Positions 1-9,481 of a stretch of 64,000 nt of DNA are shown here, piece after piece. Numbering within the stretch: position 1 is the first letter of the stretch; each line of letters opens with the position of its first letter. The DNA is from Neoscytalidium dimidiatum. Taxonomy: Eukaryota > Ascomycota > Dothideomycetes > Botryosphaeriales > Botryosphaeriaceae. Location: NCBI GenBank assembly GCA_037367355.1, contig CM074700.1, positions 3,585,245 to 3,649,244 of the forward strand, written 5' to 3'. A program made the position numbers and the translations under genes. The notes below the pieces were generated by a model. The model was not told the DNA's origin and did no database searches. It saw only the letters and a list, made by a program, of their open reading frames with translations.

Positions 1-842
1 CCGCGATATTATGGCGACAGGTGAGGATTCCAGAACGTTGACGTCATTGGAATATTGCAGATTGTTACGTCGAAGGTATCTTTCGCTCCAGATCGACAGA
101 CCGATAGAGCAGATATGTTATCGCATTTTATGGCTACGAAAAATGCAGATGGCACCCAAATCTCTCCACAGGACGCTTTTGCAGAAGCAATGAACACAGT
201 GGTCGTAGGCGCAGGTCGGTATCCGCCCTTGCACTGCTATTCACAGAGCTGCTTTAACTTTCGCTCTAGACACCACCGCCATTAGCATCCGAGCTATCCT
301 ACGATACGCTTCCGCAAATCCTCGTGTCTATCGAAGACTCAAAGCCGAGATAGTAGAGGCGGATAAGGCTGGAAGGCTTTCAGATATTGTCCAATTCAAG
401 GAGGCCGCGGGCTTGCCTTACTTCCAGGCCTGTATTAAAGAGGTGTTCTGTCCCTAACTACCACCTCTTAGTATACATTAGCTGACTCATGCATGTTAAG
501 GGACTTCGACTTCACCCTGCAGTTGGTTACAACCTTCCTCGGGTAGTTCCTCAGGGTGGCGTGGCTATAGATGACTTGTTTCTTCCGCAGGGTGTAAGTG
601 CTTCCTGGACCATTTAACGCTTTCGAGTCCAGATGAGATAGAGAGAAAATAGCTACGACCCCCGTTAATCTCATTTTGTAGGTCGAGATTGGCATTAACG
701 CATGGGCACTGCACAGGAACCCAAAAATATTCGGCGACAGGCCTGATGAATTTCGGCCAGAGAGATGGCTCGATGAGAGGTCTAAAGGAATGGAGTCCTT
801 ATTTGGTAGCCTCGATCTAAGGATTTCTACACCCTCCGAATA
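1..842 (+). pseudogene. Cytochrome P450 remnant, 5'-truncated by window, heme loop lost
   Basis: Spliced reading gives P450 landmarks in order. The I-helix exon ends at 214 and joins an exon at 270 to read GADTT. The K-helix reads KE across a second intron (443-500) into GLRLHP, giving E-x-x-R. A third intron (594-681) precedes VEIGINAWALHRNP and the PERF-like segment DEFRPERW. After FRPERW the protein should run into the Cys-containing heme loop (FGxGxRxCxG). Here it reads FGSLDLRIST and stops at about 840, so the Cys ligand is missing and the loop looks deleted. All three introns are GT-AG. The N-terminal half lies outside the window. It presumably oxidised a small lipophilic substrate in the ER membrane; the subfamily cannot be told. 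The neighbouring monooxygenase fragment suggests a decayed oxidative gene cluster. Confidence 0.8.
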
Positions 843-1406
843 AATCATTCTTGGAGTCAATTCATGTTTGATCACTAATGCGTTCTAAAAGAAGGAAGGA
901 ATTACAAGATTATGTGTCGAACCCACTTAAACCTGTACATAACACTCCTCATATTTGAGCTTGCTTTTCGAAATCAAGTTTCATTATTTACAATACTTTC
1001 TGATTCCAGACGCCATGACAAATAATACTTCCAGCATAGTTTCGTGCGGGCCGCGCAAGTATTGTTGACGGATGATTCACCCTCTCGCTCATTCTTACCT
1101 CGAGGGGTTTAGAGGGTGACTGAGCGTGTGAGCCGTATTTGCGTTGATGTGGGTCGACAGCAGCCGGTAGCGGTCTGTGTTGATGGACAAAAAGTCTGGT
1201 GTGGGAAAACTTTTGTATGTGATGTAGTTGTGTGGCAAAACGGGTAACCGATAGTAGTTCCTGTCATAGCCACTTCGAGACGCTGTTTTGAGATCTATGG
1301 TGAACAGCGTGCTACTCGAAGATATGCCATAGAATGAAATTTATCGAAATGAACTGATAAAGCGATGCCCCTCAAAAGGGTCACTTAATAAGATCTGTCT
1401 ACGTAT
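843..1406. other. Intergenic, no gene seen
   Basis: About 560 bases between the P450 remnant (+) and the 3' end of the monooxygenase fragment (-), so it lies between convergent 3' ends. I see no long open frame, RNA gene or repeat. Base composition is ordinary and CpA/TpG are present, unlike the island that starts near 2310. Confidence 0.5.
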
Positions 1407-2215
1407 CTACGAGCCTCGAACCTGTTCAACCGCTTCACCGTAGCGGTCCTTTGTATCCTGCTCTGCATCAAAAGAGAAGAACGCTCTGGTTTTCTGCACG
1501 ACTCTCTCTTTCTCATATTTCTTGCCGGTCTCATCCTTCTGGTGCCAATCAGATCTCTGCTTCTCACCCATCTCATAGACTGAGGCTACGCGGTCCATGC
1601 GCAGGTATTCCACAACATGAAATGCCAACGGAATGTCCTTTGGTGTTCTGCTAAGGCAATATGATATAACTCCAGCGTCTTCAATTGCCTGCGTAGCGCC
1701 TTGAGCAGATGTCGGAGACACTGGATGCGCTGCGTCTCCAGCAATAATAAGCCTTCCACTTTTCGAGGTCCATGACTGAAGACGGGGTCGAAAGCAGATT
1801 CGCCAGTCCAGGCATTCTTCCGTCTTCGTAAGAGCTGCTAGGAGCCTATTGAAATGATTTTACGGTTAGCTAAAGCATCTCTGTTGCGGCTTAGATAAGT
1901 GTCTCTCACTTCGGATCCCAGCCTTCCATGAGCTTGAGGACGTCTTCAACCTTCCCTGGTGCAAAATAACTCTCTCTTTCTGCTTCTTGTACAGAATCCG
2001 GTCTGGTGAGAACGTAGTACCAGTCCTTTCCCCCGAGAAATGAGTGAGCTGTGATGTGCCGGTCGTCGCCCAACCAGAAGTGCCCTCTGTCCCCATCAAC
2101 CAGCCATGCAGTCTCAGGGTCAGCAGCCAAAGTCTTCCCGGAGATGTAACCTGTTACGCCGTTGCTCTTTCTGGGGGAGATCGGGCGTATCGTCGGGTAG
2201 CGTAGGCTGTCTGGG
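1407..2215 (-). pseudogene. FAD-dependent monooxygenase (salicylate hydroxylase-like), N-terminus missing
   Basis: Two exons on the minus strand (about 2215-1910 and 1845-1407) join at a GT-AG intron with phase kept across a Lys codon. The first reads TGYISGKTLAADPETAWLVD and GHFWLGDD, the middle of a class A flavin monooxygenase. The second holds the second flavin-contact motif as GRLIIAGDAAHP followed by SAQGATQAIEDA, and ends with a basic tail and TAG. Members of this family are usually 400-450 residues and begin with a GxGxxG dinucleotide-binding fold. That half is absent, because the frame is lost at about 2215-2230, right where the AT-rich island begins. The family hydroxylates aromatic compounds using NAD(P)H. 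This copy cannot bind FAD normally and is read as broken by the island insertion or by decay at its edge. Confidence 0.8.
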
Positions 2216-2309
2216 GGCCGGCACTAGAGTAGGCAGGGGAGGTTCGTACAACAGCAGGGTAGGAATCAATTAACAAGTTAACCACGAGGGTCCTATCTAT
2301 TATAAACGA

Positions 2310-4440
2310 GTATAGTCTATATATATAGGGTAGTTAGTATAATTAGTAGTAATCTATAGTATTAATCTACTAATTAATACTAATTAGAAGTCTAAGCTTA
2401 CTAAATAAGTAATATAGTAGTCTAGCGCCTTAGTATTAATAGATATTCTACTAAATATATTCTAAGCTAATTACGTAGGCGGTAAGCGAAAGTAGAATTC
2501 TATTATTCCGTTTTTTTAAATAACTATATTATAATATTATTTCCTCTTTAGATAATCTTTAGTCTAAAGATTAACTATAAAGATAGTTATATTCTTTACT
2601 TAATTCTTTTAAGATTATTTTCTTACTATTATATTTAATTTAGCTTATTATTATATACTTTTTACTTATATTCTTTATAATAGTACTAACGCTTCTATAA
2701 TAACGGGGCCTCTACTACTAGACTTCGAAGTTATCTAGTAGATTCGGATTTATTAAAGGGTTTATCTTAAAGACGAGAAAAGAGAAGCGACGATAGAATA
2801 AAAAGTTACGTAATATAGAAGTTTAGTAGGCCTTATTATCTCTAAGTTAATATAGTATTAAATTAAAACTTTAAGTTTAATTATAAGGGTTAAAATACTA
2901 TCTAGCGAGCATATCTATATATTATAGAAGAGCTATAATAATCTAGATTAATACTACTAGATTAATAGTATTAGATTAAAAAACTTAGATTAGGTTAATC
3001 TAAGTAGATTATATAGCTACTACGTAATACGGGCGCCTAAGCCTATTTTCTAGTTTTTAACTTCTAATAGTACTTAGCGGATAATACTATTACTATACTC
3101 TTATTCTATAGTACTTACTCTTATCGTCTTTCTACTTTCTACTTATATAATTCTTTATTCTTTACGGGCTCTCTAGTCTTTCCGTATAAGACTAAGAAGC
3201 GCGGCTCTACTAGATATAAAGTCTTTAAGACTCTACGGCTTATTTTCCTATATAAGCTTATAGCTCTTATAGCTATAAAGCCCGTATATTCTAGAGTTTA
3301 TAATACTATTCTCCTTCTTAAAAATCTTCGGCTCGAAGATTCTTCTATATAGTCTATATTTTACTTTCTTTCTTTCTATTCGTTTTTTTTTTTTTTATAA
3401 GTTCTCTATTATACCTCTAAAACGTAAACGTAGTTCGTAAAAGACTAAGCGTAAGTCTCTAAATACGAAGATTAACTTATTAGATATCGCGATATCTATA
3501 TCTTATTCGTAGTATTTACTACTAAATACTTATTAGAGAATAGAGAAGCTAGAGATAGAGTATTACGTAGCTCTAGATTTTTCTCGTTACGGCGAATATT
3601 ACCGCGCTAGTTATACTAGTTATAATACTAGTAGTTTAGAGGATTCTAATTATTTATTCTTTCTTAGTTATCTTATACGTCTACTAATCTCTTTTTCTAG
3701 TCGAACGTCTTCGTTATATTTTAGATAAGGCGTATTTTAAACGTACTATCTTTAAGAATTAGCTTTAAAGAATAGCTTCTAGATTATCTTATATTAAGAG
3801 GTAATAGAAATTACTTAAGCGTCGCGCTATCTTAATACTATAGCGTAAGTCTAATACGATTAATATACTTAAAGAGTTAGAAGCGTTAAAAGCTAGAGAT
3901 CTAGTTAACTCTAAAAACGTTAAAGAGAAGCGATTAGTAAAGCGTATATATAGCGACGTCTTAGCTAACGCTATTATAAATCTATTCTATTCTATTAAAT
4001 TACTTAGCGTTAGTTTTACTACTACGCTATTTAAGAGTTCTAAGCTAGTTAATTAGGCGTAATAGTTTTTATTTTCTAATTTTAATTTTAGGTTCTTTAT
4101 TTTTAACGAGTTAGCGGTATTAGTTAGTTTAAATTTCGACGATAGAACTTATTAATAAGTTATCTATATCTATTATAATTTTATAGTAGTTTCTAGATAT
4201 CGTTCTATTCTCCTCGCTATTTAAAAAGATATTAAAATTAACCGTTAATATAGCCGCTATTAAGAACTTTCTCTACTTTCTAATCTTAGTTTTTATTAGC
4301 GTTCGAATTTTCTAAGAGTATTTCTTTTATATAGATTACGGTTTTAGCGTTCTTTAGTACTAGTTCTAGATAAAATACGTAGAAAATAAGATATATTCGT
4401 ATTATTTCTAATAGCTTATCCCTCGTAGTTTTATAGTTCC
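2310..4440. other. AT-rich RIP-mutated sequence with unrecognised coding traces
   Basis: Essentially free of CpA and TpG. On the plus strand, about 3413-3700 reads as a basic then mixed protein interrupted only by TAG/TAA, consistent with mutated Gln codons, and about 3840-4055 stays open with a charged, Leu-rich helix-like sequence (ILKELEALKARDLV). Minus strand 4495-4286 is also open. None matches a family I know. They may be remnants of a transposon interrupted or flanked by the arrays. A poly-T run lies near 3383. Confidence 0.4.
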
Positions 4441-5160
4441 GTCGGGGTTTTACGGGAAATTTAAAAATTTTTACGTAGATTCGCTCTACGGCCAAAATAA
4501 CGTAGGTTTAGTATACAAGCTTATGTAATATCTCCGACGGCCGCCGCGCTAGAGCTCGTCGAAGATTTCGCTTACTAATCTTAACGACGTTAGGGTTTTA
4601 TAAGTTTTTCGAAAATTTTTACGTAGATTCGCTCTATAGTCTAAATAACGTAGGTTTAGTATACGAGCTTACGTAATATCTTCGACGGCCGCCGCGCTAG
4701 AGCTCGTCGAAGATTTCGCTTACTAATCTTAACGACGTTAGGATTTTATAGGTTTTCCGGAAATTTTTACGTAGATTTACTCTACGGCTAAAATAACGTA
4801 GGTTTAGTATACGAGCTTACGTAATATCTTCGACGGCCGCCGCGCTAGAGCTCGTCGAAGATTTCGCTTATTAATTTTAACGACGTTAGAGTTTTATAGA
4901 TTTTCTAAAAGTTTTATAAATTTTTTAAAAATTTTTATATAGATTTACTTTACGATTAAGACGACGTAGATTTAATATATAAACTTATATAATATTTCTT
5001 ATAGCTATTATATTTAAAATCTATTAAAGATTTTATTTATTAAAATTAAAAGGCTATTAAAGTCTTATATAAATTTCTTAATAAATTTTACGTAGATTAG
5101 CTTTATAGCTAAACTAATATAAATTTAATATATAAATTTACGTAGTTTCTCTAATAACTT
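4440..5160. repeat. Tandem array, 148-bp period, with GC-rich hairpin core
   Basis: Three well-kept copies have the same anchor (CGACGG) at 4535, 4683 and 4831, spaced exactly 148 bases. A fourth, strongly degraded copy starts near 4979, and traces continue to about 5160. The core holds an inverted repeat, CTTCGACG at 4680-4687 with CGTCGAAG at 4705-4712, around a GC-rich loop, repeated in the next copy. The CpG-rich core contrasts with its AT-rich surroundings because RIP spares CpG relative to CpA. Its sequence differs from the adjacent 147-bp family, although the period is almost identical. Confidence 0.85.
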
Positions 5161-5164
5161 TTTA

Positions 5165-7910
5165 ATATTAAAATCTAATATTTTAAGATATATAATTTCT
5201 AAAAATTATATAAAAAAGAAGATAGTTTATTTAAATTTTTTTATATTAGTAGTAGTAGTAAAAATAATTATTTAAGTGGTTAAAAATCTTTAATAAGCTC
5301 TAAATTTAATAATAGAAGCTCTAATAAATACGCGTTAATATTTTAAAATATATTTTTAAACGCGCTAAAAAAGATAGTTTATTTAAATTTTTAATACTAG
5401 TAATAGTTAAAATAACTATTTTAGTAGCTAAAATCTTTAGCGAGCTTTAAATTTAATAACGAGGGCTTTAATAACTATCTTTTAATAAAGTAAAATATAT
5501 ATTTTAATATATAGAAAAAAATAGCTTATTTAGATTTCTTATATTAGTAGCGGTAAAAATAACTATTTTAGTAGCTAGAATCTTTAGTAGGCTCTAAACT
5601 TAATAATAGAGACTCTAATAAATACGTTTAGATATTTTAAAATATATTTTTTAATACGTAGAAAAAAATAGTCTATTTAGATTTTTTATACTAGTAGTAA
5701 TAGAAACGACTATTTTAGTAGTTTAAATCTTTAATAGACTCTAAACTTAATTATAAGGGCTCTAATAACTACGTTTTAATATTTTAAAATACGTTTTAAA
5801 ACGCGTAGAAAAAAATAGCCTATTTAGATTTTTAATACTAGTAGCGGTTAAAATAATTATTTTAGTAGCTAAAATCTTTAGCGGATTCTAAACTCTATAA
5901 TAAGAGCTCTAATAAATACGTTTAGATATTCTAAAATACGTTTCTTAATACGTAGAGAAAAGTAGTCTATTTAAATTCTTTATATTAGTAGCGGTTAAAA
6001 CGACTATTTTAGTAGCTAGAATTTTTAGCGGGCTCTAAACTTTATAATAGAGGCTTTAATAACTATCTTTTAGTAGTTTAAAATACGTTTTTAGCTATAT
6101 AAAAAAAAGTAGCTTATTTAGATTTTTTATATTAATAGCGTTTAAAACGACTATTTTAGTAGTCTAAATCTTTAGCGGGCTTTAAATTTAATAGTAAGGG
6201 CCTTAATAAATACGTTTAAATAGTCTAAAATACGTTTTTAACTACGTAGAAAAAAGTAGCCTATTTAGATTTTTTATATTAGTAGTAGTAGAAACGACTA
6301 TTTTAGTAGCTAGAATCTTTAGCGGGCCTTAAAGTCTATAATAGAGGCCCTAATAAATATATTAAAATAGTTTAAAATACGTTTCTAAATATATAGAAAA
6401 AAGTAGCTTATTTAGATTTTTTATATTAATAATAATAAATACGACTATTTTAGTAGCTAAAAGTCTTTAGCGGGCCCTAAAGTCGATAACGGGGGTTCTA
6501 ATAAATACGCGTTAATATTCTAAAATACGTTTCTAAACGTACTAGAAAAGATAGTCTATTTAAATTTTTTATATTAGTAGCGGTTAGAGCGGCTATTTTA
6601 GTAGCTAAAATCTTTAGTAGGCCTTAAACTTAATAACGAGGGCCCTAATAACTACGTTTAGATAGTTTAAAATACGTTTTTAAACGCGTAGAAAAAGATA
6701 GTTTATTTAGATTTTTTATATTAGTAGTAGTTAAAGCGACTAATTTAGTAGCTAAAATCTTTAGTAGGCTCTAAAGTCGGCGATAGAGACTCTAATAAAT
6801 ATATTAAAATAGTTTAAAATACGTTTCTAAATACGTAGAAGAAAGTCGTCTATTTAAATTCTTTATACTAGTAGCGGTTAAAACGAATATTTTAATAGTT
6901 AGAATCTTTAACGGGCTCTAAACTCGACGATAAGGGCTCTAATAAATATATTTTAATATTCTAAAATACGTTTCGAAGTACGTAGAAAAAAGTAGCCTAT
7001 TTAAATTCTTTATACTAGTAGCGGTTAAAACGGCTATTTTAGTAGCTAAAATCTTTAGCGGGCTCTAAACTTAATTACGGGGGCCCTAGTAACTACGTTT
7101 TAATATTCTAAAATACGTTTCTAAACGCGTAGAAAAAAATAGCCTATTTAGATTTTTAATACTAGTAGCGGTTTAAACGACTATTTTAGTAGCTAGAATC
7201 TTTAGCGGGCCCTAAACTCGACGATAAGGGCCCTAATAAATATATTTTAATATTCTAAAATACGTTTTAAAGTACGTAGAAAAAGATAGCCTATTAGAAT
7301 TTATTATATTAGTAGCCGTTAAAGCGGCTATTTTAGTAGTCTAAATCTTTAGCGGGCTCTAAAGTTAACGACGGGGGCCCTAATAAATACGTTTAGATAG
7401 TCTAAAATACGTTTCTTAATAAATAGAAAAAGATAGCCTATTAGAATTCGTTATATTAGTAGCCGTTAAAGCGGCTATTTTAGTAGTCTAAATTTTTAGC
7501 GGGCCCTAAAGTTAATAACGGGGGCCCTAATAAATACGTTTAAAGATTCTAAAACGCGTCTCTAAAAGCGTAGAAAAAAACGGCCTATTAGGATTTTTTA
7601 TATTAGTAGCGGTTAGAACGGCTATTTTAGTAGCTAAAATCTTTAGCGGGCTTTAAAGTCGACGACGGGGGCTCTAATAACTATCTTTTAATAGTCTAAA
7701 ATACGTTTCTAGCTACGTAGAAAAAAGTAGTCTATTTAGATTTTTTATATTAGTAGTAGTAGAAACGACTATTTTAGTAACTAGAATCTTTAGCGGGCTC
7801 TAAAGTTAATAACGAAGGCCCTAATAGATACGTTTAAATAGTTTAAAATACGTTTCTAAATATAGAGAAAAAGATAGTTTATTTAGATTTTATATTAGTA
7901 GTAGTAAAAA
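5165..7910. repeat. Tandem array, ~147-bp period, about 18 diverged copies
   Basis: The element reading TCTTTAGCGGGC recurs at 5434, 5581, 5728, 5875 and 6022, spaced 147 bases, and continues to about 7800. Each unit has a short hairpin (GGCTA ... TAGCC), a GGGCCCTAA segment and a homopurine patch before a T-rich stretch. Copies have diverged from each other mainly by C/T and A/G differences, as expected after RIP. The same family flanks the other side of the coding region at 15595-16365 in a less mutated form. The array may act as subtelomere-type or heterochromatin-forming satellite. Confidence 0.9.
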
Positions 7911-8047
7911 TAACTATTCTAAAGACTAAATACTTTAATTATATTTTAATATATTTATTAAATATTTAAAATACTTTATTTAATAGTAAAAAAAAGTCTA
8001 TTTCTTTAATCTTTCTAAAACTATTTAAAAAGAAAAAAATAAGCTAT
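7911..8047. other. Short AT-rich spacer between array and minus-strand coding remnant
   Basis: The last repeat copy ends at about 7910. This spacer contains no CpA or TpG and no recognisable motif. It would be the 3' flank of the minus-strand remnant that stops at 8048. Confidence 0.4.
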
Positions 8048-8824
8048 TTAATTATAAATATCTACTTCTATATTATTTTCTCTCTCTTTTTCTTTTACTT
8101 CTTTATTATAGCTACTATTATAGCTATTATTAGAGTTATTTTCTATATTATACTTTTCTTTTAACTCTCTAATAAGTCGTTTATTCTCTACTTTAGTACT
8201 ATCTTTAAATATCTTAAAGCTTACTTCTTTAAATAAATCTATAGAGAAGTAGCTAGAGTTAGTATAGATAGACTAAATAAAAATTAAAAAGAGAATAACG
8301 TCCTTTTTATAGATTTTAAAGTTATTTTTACTATTATTAAATAGATATTTTACGTCTATAGATAGAATATATCTTAAAATAGTAAAGTCTCTATTATAGT
8401 AGTAGATAACGTTTTTATTAATTCTTCTCTTAGTCGTCTTTAGTATATAAAAAAAGCTCGATAGCTTTAAATCTAGCTTATAGTATTTAAGATCGTTTCG
8501 CTTAAAAAAGACTAGATCTTTTAGAGAGATACTATATAAAAGTTAGCGTTTAATTTCTCTCTTTCTTTTTCTTTATTACTACTAGAATAGCCGCTTACTC
8601 TTTATTAAAAATCGGATTTTTATCTTCTCTAACGTTATTCTCGTCTAAGACTTTAATAATCTTAATAGATATATTAAATCTAAGAATTAAAGTAGTTAGT
8701 AATAGTACTCTAGCTAGAAAAATAAAGCGTCTTACTTATAGTTATAAGATTTTTTAAAGGAAGATTCTTCTATATTAGCCGTATTATTAGATTTTATATA
8801 GAAAGTAAGCGGGAGAATCGGCAT
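8048..8824 (-). pseudogene. Unrecognised small protein remnant of the island, divergent from the helicase gene
   Basis: From an ATG at 8824 the minus strand reads MPILPLTFYIKSNN, then after a frame change near 8725 a hydrophobic stretch (IFLARVLLLTTLILRFN), then a Lys/Asp-rich body. It ends in a hydrophilic tail (REL-KEKYNIENN, then Asn/Ser- and Lys/Glu-rich) and TAA at 8050-8048. About 258 codons, with several TAA/TAG at likely Gln positions and two or three frame changes. I do not recognise the family. The coding case rests on a long, coherent, charged sequence and on the one CpA in the whole interval 8041-9480 being exactly the complement of this ATG. It would contain no Cys, His, Gln or Trp. 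It is head-to-head with the large gene at 9482, which suggests a shared element and possibly shared promoter. Confidence 0.55.
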
Positions 8825-9481
8825 CTTTAATAAATAAAAAGAGTAATAATAGTAGAGATAGTAGTAATAATAGTAGTAGCTTCTTATTTTTTTAAAATTT
8901 AGATAAGAGAAAAGACGGAATTTATATATCTACTAGAATATTTAATTAAAATTTAAAAAACTATCTAGCGTTACTCGATATAATAATATTAAGTCTTATT
9001 AACTATTTAATATTACTTAATATAGTAGCGTTAAATCTTATTAACTATCTAACGTTACTCGATATAGTAGTTTTAGATCTTATTAACTATCTAGCGTTAT
9101 CTAATATAGTAGCGTTAGATTTTTTAAAAGAATCTTTAATATTATTTAATAAAGTAACGTTAAGATTTTAATAATAATAATATATAAAGACGTAATATTT
9201 AAAATTCTCTTCTTTCTTTCTTTTCTTCTTTTTATTAATTAGTTAAAAGAGTTATATCTACGATACTAGCTTTTATCTACTATTAAATATTCTACGCTTT
9301 TATCTATATTAAAAATCTCGACTTTAAGATCCCGATAAAGCCCGGCTAAAAAGCTAAAGAAAAGAAAAATTACTTTAAGTATTATTATTCCCGCTATTTT
9401 AATCGTTTATTTAGTTCTCTCTATCTAGAATTATAGACTAACGTTTTTATAGATTAAATATTAAAGAAAACCCGATAAAAA
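8825..9481. promoter_or_regulatory. Divergent intergenic region of the element, probable bidirectional promoter
   Basis: This 657-base gap separates the inferred ATG at 8824 (-) from the ATG at 9482 (+). It has no CpA or TpG. It holds the 42-bp direct repeats, a pyrimidine-rich tract near 9200-9235 and poly-purine stretches just before 9482. Promoter function is inferred only from the head-to-head layout. Confidence 0.4.
8957..9130. repeat. Four 42-bp direct repeats
   Basis: The unit begins AACTAT and continues CTAGCGTTACTCGATATAG or a variant of it. It recurs at about 8959, 9001, 9043 and 9085, exactly 42 bases apart. Units differ mainly by C/T changes. They lie in the divergent spacer, so they may be binding-site iterons or an unrelated minisatellite. 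Confidence 0.75.

Noticed and set aside
4286..4495. Minus-strand 69-codon frame reading VERIYVKIFKFPVKPRRN
   Set aside because: Starts with TTG inside the 148-bp satellite unit and has no recognisable family; likely satellite-derived chance frame.
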